64,000 bases of DNA from Certhia americana (taxonomy: Eukaryota > Chordata > Aves > Passeriformes > Certhiidae): assembly GCA_018697195.1 (NCBI GenBank), contig CM031879.1, positions 46,854,861-46,918,860 of the forward strand. Reading direction: 5' to 3'. This document shows positions 50,503 through 62,799 of the stretch, one piece after another (position 1 is the first letter of the stretch; every line of letters starts with the position of its first letter). The notes beneath the pieces are model-generated. The model saw only the letters and a program-made list of their open reading frames with translations, had not been told where the DNA came from and ran no database searches. The translations under genes were made by a program, and so were the position numbers.

Positions 50503-53500
50503 CTGCCTGGTCCCTGCAGCCCTGCCCCAGTCCTACCCTCTCCCCCCACCAGGAAAAGCACCTTCATTTGAGGAATCTGCTCAGGGTAGACCAAAAAAAA
50601 CACTTGACAGAGCTGGTCAGGATATAACACAAGAGTGTGGGTGGGTGGCAGGAGGGAGCCTTGGCTGAGCAACCCCACAGCACTCCCTGTGTGTGGCTGG
50701 GGGTCATGGCACCAGGCCCTCCTCGCCTCCAGAGAAACTTCTCTCTTGACAGTTCAGCTGTGGTGGGTGGTGATGCAGATGCTTTTGTGGTCAGAAAGCA
50801 TTTGAAGGGGCCAAAGAGCGAGTAAGTGTCCGTCCTGCACTCCCTCTCCTCTCCTTTTGCACCCAGTTTCTCTTAATACTTGTGTGTGAGGGAACATGCA
50901 GCTCACCTTTCTCTCCCCTTTGCACCTTGGCCAGAGAGGCTGGGGCTGCTGGGGCTCGAGGCATTCTTTAGAGCTGCTCCATTGCAGGAGGCCAGGAAGG
51001 CTGTTTGCTCCAAGCCTGTGGTAGGAAGGACTAGCTGAGTTCCCAGCTGATTGCATCATTGTGCTTTCTAATGGAGAGGTCTCCATGTCCTTCCTCTCAG
51101 TGCCACAGTGTGCCAGTCCCTCCCTGCAGATGACCTGGGAACGAATCATCTCTTTGACATGACTGGGCTGCTGCTCTGAGCTTTGCTCAGGTGCATGAAG
51201 AAACCAATTCTTCTCTTCAGCTTACAAAAGCCACCTAGGGTTTATTTTCTATATTATTCTCTATTTTCAAGTCAGACCTTGCACAGCTGAAGGATCCTTG
51301 CACTTCATGCTATGAAACAGTTTAGGGTAGAAGGCTTTCCAGTGGTCTTCCCACTCCTGTGTCCATTGGGCATCACTGAATCACAGAGTTGTTAGGGTTG
51401 GAAGGGACCTCTGGAAATCATCTAGTCCAACCCTCTTGCCAAGGTAGGGTCATCCTGAGCAGGTGACAGGTTTGTGTTCAGATGGGTTTTGAATGTCTCC
51501 AGAAAGGGAGACTCCCCAGTCTCCCTGGGCATCTGCCACCCTCAAAGTAAAGAAGTTCTTCCTCGTGTTGAAACGGAGCCTCATGTGTTTTAGTTTATGA
51601 CCATTGCTCATCATCCTGTCAGTGGGCACCACCAAAGAGAATTTGTCACCGTCCTCTTGGCACCTGCCTTTGAGATATTTATATGCATTAATTAGATCCT
51701 CTCTGTCTTCTCTAGACTGAGAACAGTCTAGAGAAACAGGCCCAGCTCCCACAGTCTCTCCTCATAAGAGATACATGTCCTTATAAAACCTTACCCAGGG
51801 CATTCATAACAGACCAAGTCCCCTTCCCTCCCCAGTGCTCAGCTTTCCATCCTGCTGCCGGAGATTTTCAGTGGGGGGGTGACACCAGCCATACGTGGTT
51901 CATAGAGCTGCTGGAGGTACCTGCTCAGCAGTGCCCCCCAGGCTTGCTCTTCCCCCCATCTCATCCCATACACTCAGTTTTCAAGCTCGCTTTTAGAGAC
52001 AAGATGACCAGTGCAATTGTCATATGTCCTGTTCCTCTCCCTGGATCTTTTGTGGGTTGCAAACCCACATCTCTCCTCGAGCCTTTGACCTTCTCCTTCA
52101 CATTGTCCTTTTATTCCTGGCAGTTGCATTGTGGTGTATGGCCACGGTGGTGACACTTGTCACAACTTGGTGCTCAAAAGGAGCTCAGGGATCCCCTCCA
52201 GGGAGATGACCTGCTCCCCAGGGTATACAGATCTGCTGTTTGTGGACCTAGAGAACGTTGGAGGCTTCTACAAACCCTCCCCCATTGTTCCCCAGGAGCC
52301 TTTCTCACCCATCCCTGCTGGTATGGCACTGCCCCGTCTCTTGGTCCTGTTTTCTCTCCCCTTTTTCTTCTGTTCCTGGTTTCCTCATCCATTTTCCACT
52401 GGCAGCTGGACTGCAGAGAGAAGTTTCTCAGCTGGCTACCACTGCCTATGCAAGGCACCACCATCTTCCTCAGGCGAGGGACACTGCTGCTTTTAGAGCC
52501 AGGGCAGGGCTCCCACATTGCCATGGGCAGAGTCTCTGGTGGCCCTTGGCGCTGCTGCCTGGCCAAAGGAGCAGGGATAGATACTGCATGACCAGTGCTG
52601 GTGCAGGGTGCTGTCTCTTCCACCTGATTTCACCTCCTAATTACAACACATCAGATCTCTGATGGAGCACATTTGTATGAGCACAGCGGTCTGCTCAGCA
52701 TCTGGAAATCCCCAACAAATCCACAAATTCCTCTTTCTACCCAGGGAAGATTTCTAAGTGGGAGAAGAGGACCTGTTGGAGAAGTTTGTATGCAGGATAC
52801 CCTTTTCACACGTCACAGGTTTTGGCCCTCCACTGCAACCTTCATGGAGGAATTGTGTTTTGTGAATCCTTCCTCTCAGTTTCACTGTGGATCAGGTTAT
52901 GTGTGAGTCTTGGGGAGTTTATTTTTCCTGTAAATCTGTTCATAGCCAGAAGGACCTCTAGTGAGCTTAGTGATGAGTGAAGAGCAAGGTCTGGCCCTGA
53001 CAGCATAGGGCACCATGGTGGCCTTGGGGGCTGCGGTGATTTGCACCTTGGAAGGGAAAGGCCTGAGACTCCTTTGCCATGATGCTCCTTTCATGTAAGT
53101 GGGGCTTTCTCCCCATGGATATGAGTGAGCAGATGTGGCATGCTCCAGGACTGTCCTACTGTATGGATCCATATCAGTGTGAGATGGGCAGCTCCTGTCT
53201 GGCTGATGACAACTGTTAAATGAGAAATATATTTAAGTACATAGATATGTATATTTAAAAAAATTTAAATCAATCCTATTAAAGCCACAACACGCAGCAG
53301 TTGGAGGCAGTGTGTGCTTTTGTGCTGAGCTGTGTGGGGTGAAAGGCAGACAAACAACAGGCAAGACACACTTCAAAGTCCCCACAGCAATGGGGGACCA
53401 GCCCCACTCCTGGTCACCCCTCAGGGTGAGCAGCAGCCTCCTGTCCCAGGTCACAGTATGGAGCATCTCCAGCCCCTTTGGGGACATACCGTGGGTGAGT

Positions 53501-53600
53501 CTGTTCTGATGTCTGCATAAATTCCTGGGTGCTCCAGGTCCTTTACCTGAGAGAATCACTGTGACACATGCACACAGGACAAAGAGCCAGGATGGGCAGG
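50503..53600. other. PMM1 3' region and convergent interval towards CSDC2
   Basis: Between the PMM1 stop and the CSDC2 3' end I see no AATAAA on the plus strand. The only close variant is ATTAAA at 53278-53283, so the PMM1 3' end is unresolved. The interval holds one CR1 fragment (51372-51776) and unique sequence, with no coding exon. Confidence 0.5.
51372..51776 (-). mobile_element. CR1 LINE fragment downstream of PMM1
   Basis: The best-preserved CR1 copy here, in minus orientation. It opens with 'tgaatcacagagttgttagg', then 'gttggaagggacctctggaa' and 'atcatctagtccaaccctct', and continues through 'taaagaagttcttcctcgtg' to 'gaaacaggcccagctcccac'. It is non-coding as read. Confidence 0.95.
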
Positions 53601-53626
53601 GCTCATGGGAAAGTCACTTTTAATGG

Positions 53627-53632
53627 TTTATT
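53627..53632 (-). terminator. CSDC2 polyadenylation signal
   Basis: Plus-strand TTTATT reads AATAAA on the minus strand, about 1.7 kb past the CSDC2 stop. It gives a 3' UTR of about 1.7 kb containing a 21-nt poly(A)/poly(T) run near 53727 and a CA repeat. Confidence 0.75.
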
Positions 53633-54429
53633 GCCAATGTTACAAAGGTTGACACATGGTCAGACAGGCGGGAACCACACCAGAGTTGTAAAAACACCAA
53701 CAAGTCTAGGGTTTTAGTTTATTTCAAAAAAAAAAAAAAAAAAATCCAACAGTTTGCCTTGGCCTAGCTGACTGCATGTCCTGGGGATGCCAAGAGCCTG
53801 AGCCACAGTTGCCACAGCCCCTGGGAGAGCCAGGCTTCGGGTTGGCAGTGAGATGGGCTGGAGGGTCCCAGGGCAATCCCCACACCAGCATGGGTGGTCC
53901 TGAATGTGCACGACCCAGCTGTCTTGTGTGGCACCAGCCTGGCTCTGCTCCTCTCCCCACTTAGCCCTGTCAGCAACAGTGGCAGCAAAAAAGGTGGCAA
54001 ACACCCCACTCCATCCATGCTGAGCACCAGCAGTGCCAGCAGCTCCTGCTAGCATGGTGCTCCAGGAGCTGCCTCTCACCTCCTGCCCTGCTTGGGGGGA
54101 CCTGCTGGCACCTCACTGTCCCCCACCCTGCTTTGAACCCCTTAAGATGCTGGTAATTCCTGGAGCATCAGCACCGTTTCCCTGGGGTGAGCTCAGGACC
54201 AGCCCAGTACATGTGGTCCCTGTCCCAGTGCCCTCTGCCCTGTCACTCCCTAGGGCTGTGGGAACCCACCTGGCCAGGGTATGGCAGAAAAGACCAAAAC
54301 CAAAGTTTGTGCTTTGTATACAAGACCCTGCCTACACCGAGGGGCTGGGGAGGAGGTGGCTGCATTCTCCTCATGGCCGTGGCTGCTCAGACCCCTCAGC
54401 CCCTCACAACCCCAGCAAGCTACAGACAT

Positions 54430-54470
54430 GCACACACACACACACCCCCACACCCACACACACCCACACG
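54430..54470 (+). repeat. Imperfect (CA)n microsatellite in the CSDC2 3' UTR
   Basis: CA dinucleotides interrupted by CCC and CCA. On the CSDC2 sense strand it is a (TG)n tract. Confidence 0.85.
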
Positions 54471-55333
54471 TGGGAAGGGGGTCCCCAGGGGGCTGGGGGG
54501 CAAGAGGAGGAGAAAGTGTCTGTCTCCCCAAAACCATGTCAACACTGAGCCCAGAAAAGTGCGTTACTGCCCAGCAGCAGTGGGGAGCACAGAGATGTCA
54601 AATGCCCCCTGCCCTGTGCCCAGGTGCAGCCCCCCAGGCATAGCACCGAGCTCCCTGGGTGCCCTGCCAGCAGCTGTCTGCCTCTTAAAACTAAATTTTT
54701 TGCTTTCTGTAAACCAGTCACCTCCCCATGGCACCGCTGACCTGAAATCTTGTGATGGAGATATGTGGCTCAGGTGGGTGCTGTGAGCTGCCAGCGATGG
54801 GGATGGGTCTCAGCCACCCAGACCCCGCACAGTGATATGCCACCCCACACCACCCTGTTTTGTCCCTGCACCAGGGCATGTCCCACTGCTGCTGTCCCAC
54901 TCTGGACTGAGTGGGGTGCCCATCTTGCCAGAGTGGAGTTCAGGAGGATGAGCTGAGCCACCCAGCCTCTCCCCACCCCCTCCTGCTCTCAGCACCTGCT
55001 TCAGAGAAGCAGAGCTGGAGGGCTGGGGCATAGGACTGGTTCCTCTGTTCCCCATGGCCTCAGGAGCAAGGAATGGAACATGGGGCTTGATGCTGCCCCC
55101 GGAGCTGGGGGACAGTCAGGGAGGGCTCTACTTCCCCAGTCCCCCTCGACAGACACTTACAAACACACACAGAGAAAAGAAACCATAACCTTATAAAAGA
55201 CACTGAACGCAAACGCCTGCATGTTTGGGGGCAGCCCCGGCCCCGCCGCCGCCTCAGCTCCCCCCACACCCCTTGCAAGCGGCTGGGCAGGCTTGCTCCA
55301 TGGGGCTGAGTGGCTGGCGGCCTCCCTGGGCGC

Positions 55334-56288
55334 CTAGGAGCCGATGATCTGGCCAGACCATGTCTCGTGCTTCGTGTGGGGTGCCAGGTTGGTGAGGACC
55401 ACCTCCACTGCCTGGAACTTCTGGTTCTTGGGAGGGATGGGGCAGACCTTGTACGTCACCTCGTCCCCCTCCACTGGGACATACTCTCCCTCGATGCTGC
55501 ATGAGAGGAAAGGAGAGGTGGTGGTGGTGCCACAGCCAAGAGATGTACCCCTGCCCCAGACCACCCAGAAAGAAGGAAGGCACCTGACCCACCAGTTGTG
55601 CCTTGGAAAAGAAAACCCACAGGTGATGGAGAGTACAGGACAAGCAGAGACCCATGTCCACCCCATGGAGACATCCACACCCCAGCCCACCAGTCTCCAA
55701 CCCCATGCTGATGGCATGGCTCCCCTGGGATCTTCTGGCACCTCACAGCCCTGGGACTTACTCAGACACATGCACGAAAATGTCCTCAGTGCCATTCTCT
55801 GGGGTGATAAACCCATGGCCCTGGGAGCGAGAGAACTGCTTGCAGACACCCTTGAAGATGGGTCCAGCAGAGGCACGTGCTGTCCTACAGGAGGAAAGGG
55901 AAGGTTTTTCACAGGTGGCACAGGGACAGATTTTTTGCTATGAACACGATGGTTCCGGGCCGAATGCATGGCACCCACCCACAGCGCTCTGGGCAGGTGT
56001 GTGCAGCAATGCTGGGCACCACGTTGGTGAAGTGCACCAGTGCAAAGGGTTCTGCAGGCACTGCAGGTGACCACGGCTCAATGGGACAGTCCAAAACCCA
56101 CCAGGTACTTACGCCGAGTAGGTCCTGGTCCTCTTGGTGGGGAGGGGGCTGGGCAGGTCCCGTAGCAAGAGGTTGCCCCGCTCCCAGATGCGGCTGCCCT
56201 CCCGCTGGAAAGGGAAGGTGGGCCACACCGGAGACTTGGGGGAGTGCAGGGGTGGCACTGCCGGCGGGGCGCTGGGGTCTGATGACAT
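55334..56288 (-). CDS. CSDC2: CSDC2 (PIPPin), cold-shock-domain RNA-binding protein
   Basis: Three coding exons, 56288-56113, 55884-55762 and 55496-55334, total 462 nt and encode 153 aa, equal to human CSDC2. The protein is a brain-enriched single-stranded nucleic-acid binder reported to bind the 3' ends of histone H1.0 and H3.3 mRNAs. The N-terminal half is Pro/Ser-rich and ends in '[17 protein letters not shown]'. The cold-shock domain follows, with the RNP1-like '[12 protein letters not shown]' and RNP2-like '[16 protein letters not shown]', then '[12 protein letters not shown]'. The ATG lies within an exon whose acceptor is at 56378/56379, leaving 90 nt of 5' UTR (56289-56378), so a non-coding first exon must lie upstream. 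CSDC2 converges on PMM1, as in human. Confidence 0.96.
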
Positions 56289-56378
56289 GGTGGGGTCGGT
56301 GGGCTCCTCCGTTTTGGGATCGGGTGGGTGGGCAGCAGGAGAAAGGATGCCCAGGTGTGTGGGCCTGCTGCTGGTGAC

Positions 56379-59300
56379 CTGGGGAGCAAAAGGGGCTGGG
56401 GGTTACAGGGCCTTCTGTGAGGCTTTGGGCACAATTTGCTGTCAGGAATTGTTCCTCGGCTCCCAGCCATTTGTGGGAGGAGGGAACCTGCAGCCAGCCT
56501 TCAGCGTTGAACACCAACTCCCAGCATTGGGAATTACCCCAGGAAGCCTGTCCCAGCTTGGAGTCACCTGGCATGTTCCAGAAAATCAATCCCAAGGGAA
56601 GAACCTGGTTTATTCAATTGCTTTCAAAACCTTTCAATTGCTAGGATAATCCCACACATATTCGAGATGAAGTCACTAAAAAGCACACTCTGAGAAAAAA
56701 AGAGTTGCATCTTCCAATGGGATGGAGGATGGGCTGCTACAGGCAGGGACCATTTTGGGAAGGATGCCCATGCAGTGCCAGCATGCCTGCCAGCTTCCAG
56801 ACCCAGGCTCTGAGAACTTCCCACATCCTGAGATTTCTGATAAAAAAGCGAAGAAAAAAGGCTGGGACAACAGACCAGTCAAGGTCAGGGGTCTGAGGTC
56901 TCAGCACAGGAGGTTGCTTCAGCCCCATAGGATTTAGGACACAACCCCAGCCCCAGCCAGCAGCTGCTGCCCATCCAGGCACATTCCTACAGGAAGAAGG
57001 AACACCAGGAGACTGTGATGAGGCTGCCAGAAGCTCTCATGCTCCTCAGGCACCTCAGTTGATCTACTACGCAAGCACAACCTCCTGCTGCTGCCATCAT
57101 CAGGCCCCAGTTTCTGAAGGCATCATGCCATTTGCAAGGAGTTAAAGCCCTAAGGGGCAGAAAGCCTGCAGACGGAGCAATCACAATTGTGGGAGCTCTT
57201 ATCCTTGCTGAAGCACCCCAGCATGAAGTTGGAGGGGTTGAGCATTTTTAAGCCTCCCAGATGCTCTGATGTGTGATCAGCACTGCAGCCACTTGCTCAG
57301 AAAGGCCTTGCTCTGCTGATTTTTATTCCAATCGGTTGCTGCATCTGACACTGGTGCCTCTGTCCCAGGGTTCCCCATGCCAGGGGTTGCTTGAGGGCAC
57401 CTCTCTTTGAGTGCACTGGGTTGGGGCTCACCCAACCCATTTCCATTGCTCCTCAGGCTCAGAAATTTCCATCACATGCAGCTGAGGAGCCCAATATCCC
57501 ATGGAGTTACCATCCCCTTCCCCAGCACCCCCTTTTCCCACCCCCACTGGGGTATGCAGCATCTTTTGGGACAACACTTGCACACACCAGGAAACACAGA
57601 GAATATCTAATTTCTTTTCTGACTCACCGTGGCCCTTTGAGAATGAAGGCCCTGGGGGGATGCACAAAAGGGGGTCACCTCAACTCTGAAATTAGCAGGC
57701 ACCAAGGACATGAGAAAAGATTTCTAGAGCAGCTGAAGTTTCAAGGAGGGACAGGCAATTCCTGTTCTCCTCACCCACCTTCACTTTCTTCCTCTGCCAG
57801 GAGCTGTGCCTGCCACTGGGCCCCCATGGCTGCCAGTCCAGCTTGGAGTCTGCCACAGGATGCTGTCCATATGGGCCTCAGCCAGCTTCCTAATAGCTAC
57901 CCCCTCTCAGCCCTATAGAGCTTCACCCCCTGGCGCAGGTAGTAAAGGCCACACTAGAGTCCTACTCCAAGGCAGAAGCCACCACGTTGCTCCTGCCCTC
58001 TGAGACAATTTCCAGTTGTGGCTGCAAACCCCTCCAAACCAAATTTCCTTTTCCTGGCTCCCCACCCATCCCCACACCAATCCCTTCCTGTGCTTCAGTG
58101 GCTCTTCCCTCCATGCAGCAGCTGGAGCATGCACATCTGCCTTTGCTCCACATCCCACCCCACACAGGGGCTGCTCAGCTCCTGGCCTCACAGGTTCAGA
58201 ATTTCCTGCCTCCATGCCCAGGTTCAGCATCTATTTCCCCCAAACCCTGGGTGATTATCTCCTTCTCCCATTCCCAGGCTCAGGCTCACCATCTCCTTCC
58301 TCCATGCCTAAGGAGCTCAGAAAGGCTCAGGGAGCACCCAAGCAAGACACCCCAAAGCCAGAGCAGACTCCCTCCCATCTGTGCCCCCCATTTTGACCGC
58401 CTTGCCTGCACTGGCAAGCAGCCTGGCCACTTTAGGACAGCAAAAACTGATGTGATCCCCATTCATTGCTGCAGGGTTTGTCACCTTCCCAGGAGGTGTC
58501 AGGATTGGAGGAGTGGGATGATTTGGGGAAATGGCCCTCAGTTCTCTGCCACATCATGAAGCCGTCACTATAAAAATGGCCTCAAGCATTGTGCGCCTCC
58601 TCTGTGAGGCTTTCTCTGACAGAGGAGGCCTTTCCGTTCCCCCACCAGCTTAGGGACAATAGAGGGCATTTAACCTGAATAAGGATGCTTAGAGCAAACT
58701 ATTAGTATGCTGAGGGAGTTGGTTGGCATCCACAAGGGGCTGGAAAAATGGAAGTTTCCCAGAGGCAAAATTCAAATAACAGGCAAGGAGGGTGTGCAGG
58801 ACAAGGAGCTTGCAGGGACAAAATGGTGTGGGCTGGTGAAGTGGCAACGAGTGGTTTGCCCCAGGTTCACCTATGGGACTAGCCCAGGCTCAGGTGCCCT
58901 GGAAGGCTCCCTGTTTTCGGGGATGAGTGGTGGTAAAGAACAGGAGCATGCTGGGCACTGCTGCAGAGCTGAGGGCAGCAGCAGAGGGTGCCGTCTGGGC
59001 TGCTGTTTGCCCCAGGAGCTGAGCTTGCTCCTTGTGGGAGAACAAGCCAAGTGCAATCCCCCACAGACATTCTGCAGGCTCTCTGGGTGGCCCATGGGGA
59101 TATTGGAGGAGAGCCCTGGTGTAGGGTGGCAGCTCACTGGGATAAACACAGGGACAGGGCAAACAAGGCTGTAGGTTTCCCATCCTTGGAGGATGCACTG
59201 CCTGGACATGTTACAGAGCAGGGGCTGGAGCAGAGATCCCTGTCCTGGGGCCATGCTAAGGCTGTCTCACTCAGCCAGCAGCACTCTGCCCCTCTTCAGC

Positions 59301-62300
59301 ACCTGGATCAAGCATCCCAGATTTGTTGGTCAGCCTTGGTGCCCAGCAGCTGAATTCCTGGCTTTGGTGGTGCTGGTGAAGCTGAGGCCAAGTAGTTGCT
59401 TTGGCACACGGGGGACTTCAGGGCCATATCCTGCCTCCCACTTCATTTAAATCCCTGCTGCAAACAAAGGGACTGGGGAAATTAAACTCAGGGCAAAAGC
59501 AGGCTGAAAGAAGAGTGGGGACACAAGCGTATCTTCACCAGTGTCTCCTCCCCTCCCAGCCCAGATGAAGATCAGGGAAAATCTCTGTCCTCCTTCCCTC
59601 CCTGCTCTCCACCCCACCATCCTCTCCCAACCATTTCTCCACAATGCAGCCCCAGCTGGGGACAAGGAGGGAGTACCTCGGCACAAGAGGCATTTTCACC
59701 CTCTCCTCAATCTCCTGTGGTCACAGTAACCTCTGTTGGGGATGAGAGCATCTCTCCCCATCTCAGGTCTCTCCCTGCCTGGCTGACACCACCCCACGAC
59801 ACTATGTCCACCCCACGCACGTATACAGCGCAGGGACGAAATCCGGGTCATTTGAGGCAGCAAGCAGAGACTGCAGCAGCCCGGCTGTGCCGCGGGGCAC
59901 GGGAAGCCTTTCCATCGTCACCACCCTCCACCGCCACTGCTGGACCTCCACCTCGCTCCTCCCTGTCTCCTCTTGGTGGCTTTGCTCCGAGGGTCTCCCG
60001 GGGTGACAGTCCTCCGAGCCAAGGAGGCTAGTGGCTGCAAGCCCAGGGCTCCCTGGAAGGATGCTCTTTATAAAAAATACCTCCTGTCCTGTCTACCTTC
60101 CCTCCTCCCAAAACAAACCCCCAAACATCTCAAAGCTAAACCCCAGAGTCCTCTGGTGACAGCGTCCTATTTGGCAGCAGAAGCCAGCTTTGCTTTTATA
60201 TTTTTGGTGGGCAGGTTCCTGAGCAAGCGGAGCTGACAGTCAGGAGCCCTTGCAGGCGGAGGCAGGAAACCCAGGCCAATTAAGGCAGACAGGCAGTAGA
60301 CACATCAGCTTTTATCTCGAGATCCAAGTACCCCATTCATCAGCAGCGACTGAAAGGTCTGCGGTTTATCAAATAAAATCACTGTCTCTCTCCCCTTCTT
60401 TAAAGCCAAACACATTGACTTGGGTGCTGGCTGTGACCTTGTTTAACTAAACAGCCTTTCAAGGCCCCCTAGAAGGGGGGAAAGAGCCTTTTGAAGAGGC
60501 AGCAGCCTCTGTCTGCCACTCCCCGTTCATTAGTGGCAGCGGAAAAAAAAAAAAAAAAAAAAACAAACCAAAAAAATCCCTCACGCTCCCTCGCCCAGGC
60601 GGGGGAATACATATTTAATTAGCTTAATCGCCCTCGGTGAGTCGGCCCTCCCGTGCGGCGTTTCTTTGTGCTCCTTCCCATCCGCTGCAGCCCCCGGGAT
60701 GCCCAGGATGGATTGGCGGATGGGTGGCCGCTTTGCTGGCGGCTGTCACGCTCCGGCTCTGGACGTGACCCTTCGGCTGGCCAGACCGTCGCCTTTATGG
60801 GCAGCTCCCTTTCACGCCGCCGCTTCTCTTTGTAAATCCCCAGCTCGGATGCTGACTGCCACCACACTCGGCTCTCCCGAGCGACAGTGCTCCCCCCGCC
60901 CCGGCCAAAAGCTGGAGGTTATTTTCCCTCTGCTGCCTTTTGCAGCAATCTCCTGTACGGGTTCTTTCATGCCACTCTCCATCACGCTTTCTCCATCCCT
61001 TGCAACTGCCAGTGGCCACAGTTCAGGAGTCAGGTTTACTACCCCTCTAAATCTGCCCCAGTAGACAAAAAAGGTCTCTGTATGCCAAAAAGACACCCCA
61101 TCTCCACAGCCAGCTGCCAGCAGCCATCTCCTCACCCCATGGAGCACAGAAAGCAATGCTCTGGCCCGCTGCCATTCTCGGGGAGGCTGATGCCCCCCCA
61201 GACCTAGCTTGTCTAGACAGGCTGAAACAGAAGAGCTACACCCCTCCAGTTGTATGAGCGTGTCCCTAGAGCTCAACGCAAAAACAAAAATCCCATTTTT
61301 CGGCTGTTGGGCATATTCACCTGCTGAGGGACCCAACAACAACACAGTGGCCAGCAGCGATCCCAGGGGGCTGCCATGAAGGGCAGGAACCAGCTGGGGA
61401 ACCACGACGGCTCCAGGCAGGGGTTACAGTGAGCAGGGCCACCGCAACGCTGGCTGGGCTATGTTTTTCCACCCTTCCTTCTTCGAGGAAGGCTCACAGC
61501 GTTGGTGTCTGGCAGATTTTTATAAATGCTGTCTCTGTCCAATGCTAATGAAAGCCTCTCAGCTCCCCCCCTCTCCTGTTTTTGGTTTCCAGATCATGTT
61601 AAGAGTTAAATACCAAGCAAAGCAGTTTTCTCACCTACCCTTCCTATTACAAACCCCTTTGATGAGACAAATTACTATAGGAAAAATAAAACTAGGCGGT
61701 TTTTGGGCAATGCACACTGACAGCATCCCCTCCCCAGCTAAGCCAATCACACTCCCAACTCCAGAGATCTTTGCTGAGATAGTCTCGCCTACGATACAGC
61801 CTGCTTAGCGCTAAAATATGAATGTCACCTTTATGGATTGATTATAAAAAGCTCCCTTAGTCAGTGCTGAGCTGCCCAGTTCTCAGGGAGGCCATGAAGG
61901 AAAGCCAGCAGACTGACAAATGCAAAGGAGAAGCAAAGGGGAAACCATCATGGAGGCTTGATTTACCTTTTAAGCATGTAAGCATAATCATCATTCCCAA
62001 ATACCAAGTTTGAGAGATTTGTTTGCTTTCTTGTGATGGTTTTTATTTTTTTAATTAACAGAACATCTGTTCAAAGACCTGGCACGAACATCTTCGTCTG
62101 TGTCCTTCCTTCCTCCTTTGTGCATCTAACTTGCCATCGGCAGGAATAGTGCAGCTAGTCCAAAGAAATTCCAATTCCAACCCCCATCACTATCAGCCTA
62201 CTTTAATAAGTCAGATTTTTCACAAATTGCCTCCCGCTCACCCGACAATCCGAGAGCTAGATCCCAGCTGAGCTCAACCCTCTGTGGCAAAACCCTGGAT

Positions 62301-62537
62301 TATTTGCCCCAAACCAAAGCAGACGTGCAACATTGCCGCCGCCACCCCCAGGGGAGTTATTGTTCCTGAGGCTGGTGGGGAATAACCAAACCGGAGGAGG
62401 GAAGTTTCATCCTCGCACCTCTCCACCGTCAAAAGAAAAAAAAGCAGATTTCAAAGAAAAAGGTGATCCGTGAAGTTTAATCTCCGGCTACAATAGCCCG
62501 GGCGCTCTGCATGGCCATTGTGCCTCCCCTTACTCAC
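56379..62537 (-). other. Predicted CSDC2 intron 1
   Basis: About 6.2 kb between the coding exons and the predicted non-coding first exon. I see no other gene. It includes a poly(A) run (60542-60563). Two stretches look like candidate regulatory sequence: 60590-60700, CpG-containing with TTAATTAGCTTAAT, and 61590-61870, which has motif-rich unique sequence. Confidence 0.5.
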
Positions 62538-62780
62538 CTCCTTAGCAGCGACGGGCTCCCTGGAGCTGCGCTCTGCAGAGCATCGGTGCTCGGAGGGGCC
62601 GGACGCTCCTCCGCTGCCTGGCGAGGAGCAGCGGTCTCGCCTGTAGCCCGGCTCCGGGGGGGCTTTCTCGGCTGGCTGGCTGCCTGCCGGCTGATGGATC
62701 TGCGGTGCCTGCCGGCTGATGGATCTGCGGTATCTGATGTGTGGATGATGTGCGCCTCGAACACACACGTATCCGCACGC
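62538..62780 (-). other. CSDC2: Predicted non-coding first exon of CSDC2
   Basis: On the minus strand a strong donor (GGAG|GTGAGTAAGG, exon end 62538) closes a CpG-rich segment, as expected for the leader exon required by the acceptor at 56379. The upstream limit is approximate. The segment includes a perfect 25-bp tandem duplication and is preceded by a CRE palindrome. Confidence 0.5.
62681..62730 (+). repeat. Perfect 25-bp tandem duplication
   Basis: The unit TGCCTGCCGGCTGATGGATC followed by TGCGG occurs twice in direct succession (62681-62705 and 62706-62730), with no mismatch. It lies in the predicted CSDC2 leader exon. Confidence 0.95.
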
Positions 62781-62784
62781 CTTC

Positions 62785-62798
62785 CCCTGACGTCAGGG
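62785..62798. promoter_or_regulatory. Perfect CRE palindrome in the CSDC2 promoter
   Basis: TGACGTCA at 62788-62795 is the full consensus CREB/ATF site, here inside the longer palindrome CCCTGACGTCAGGG. It sits in CpG-rich DNA just upstream of the predicted CSDC2 leader exon. Binding is inferred from motif only. Confidence 0.7.
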
Positions 62799-62799
62799 C

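Noticed and set aside
62061..62074. AGAACATCTGTTC resembling a steroid-receptor response element.
   Set aside because: The half-sites are separated by 2 nt instead of the required 3, and the second half is imperfect.
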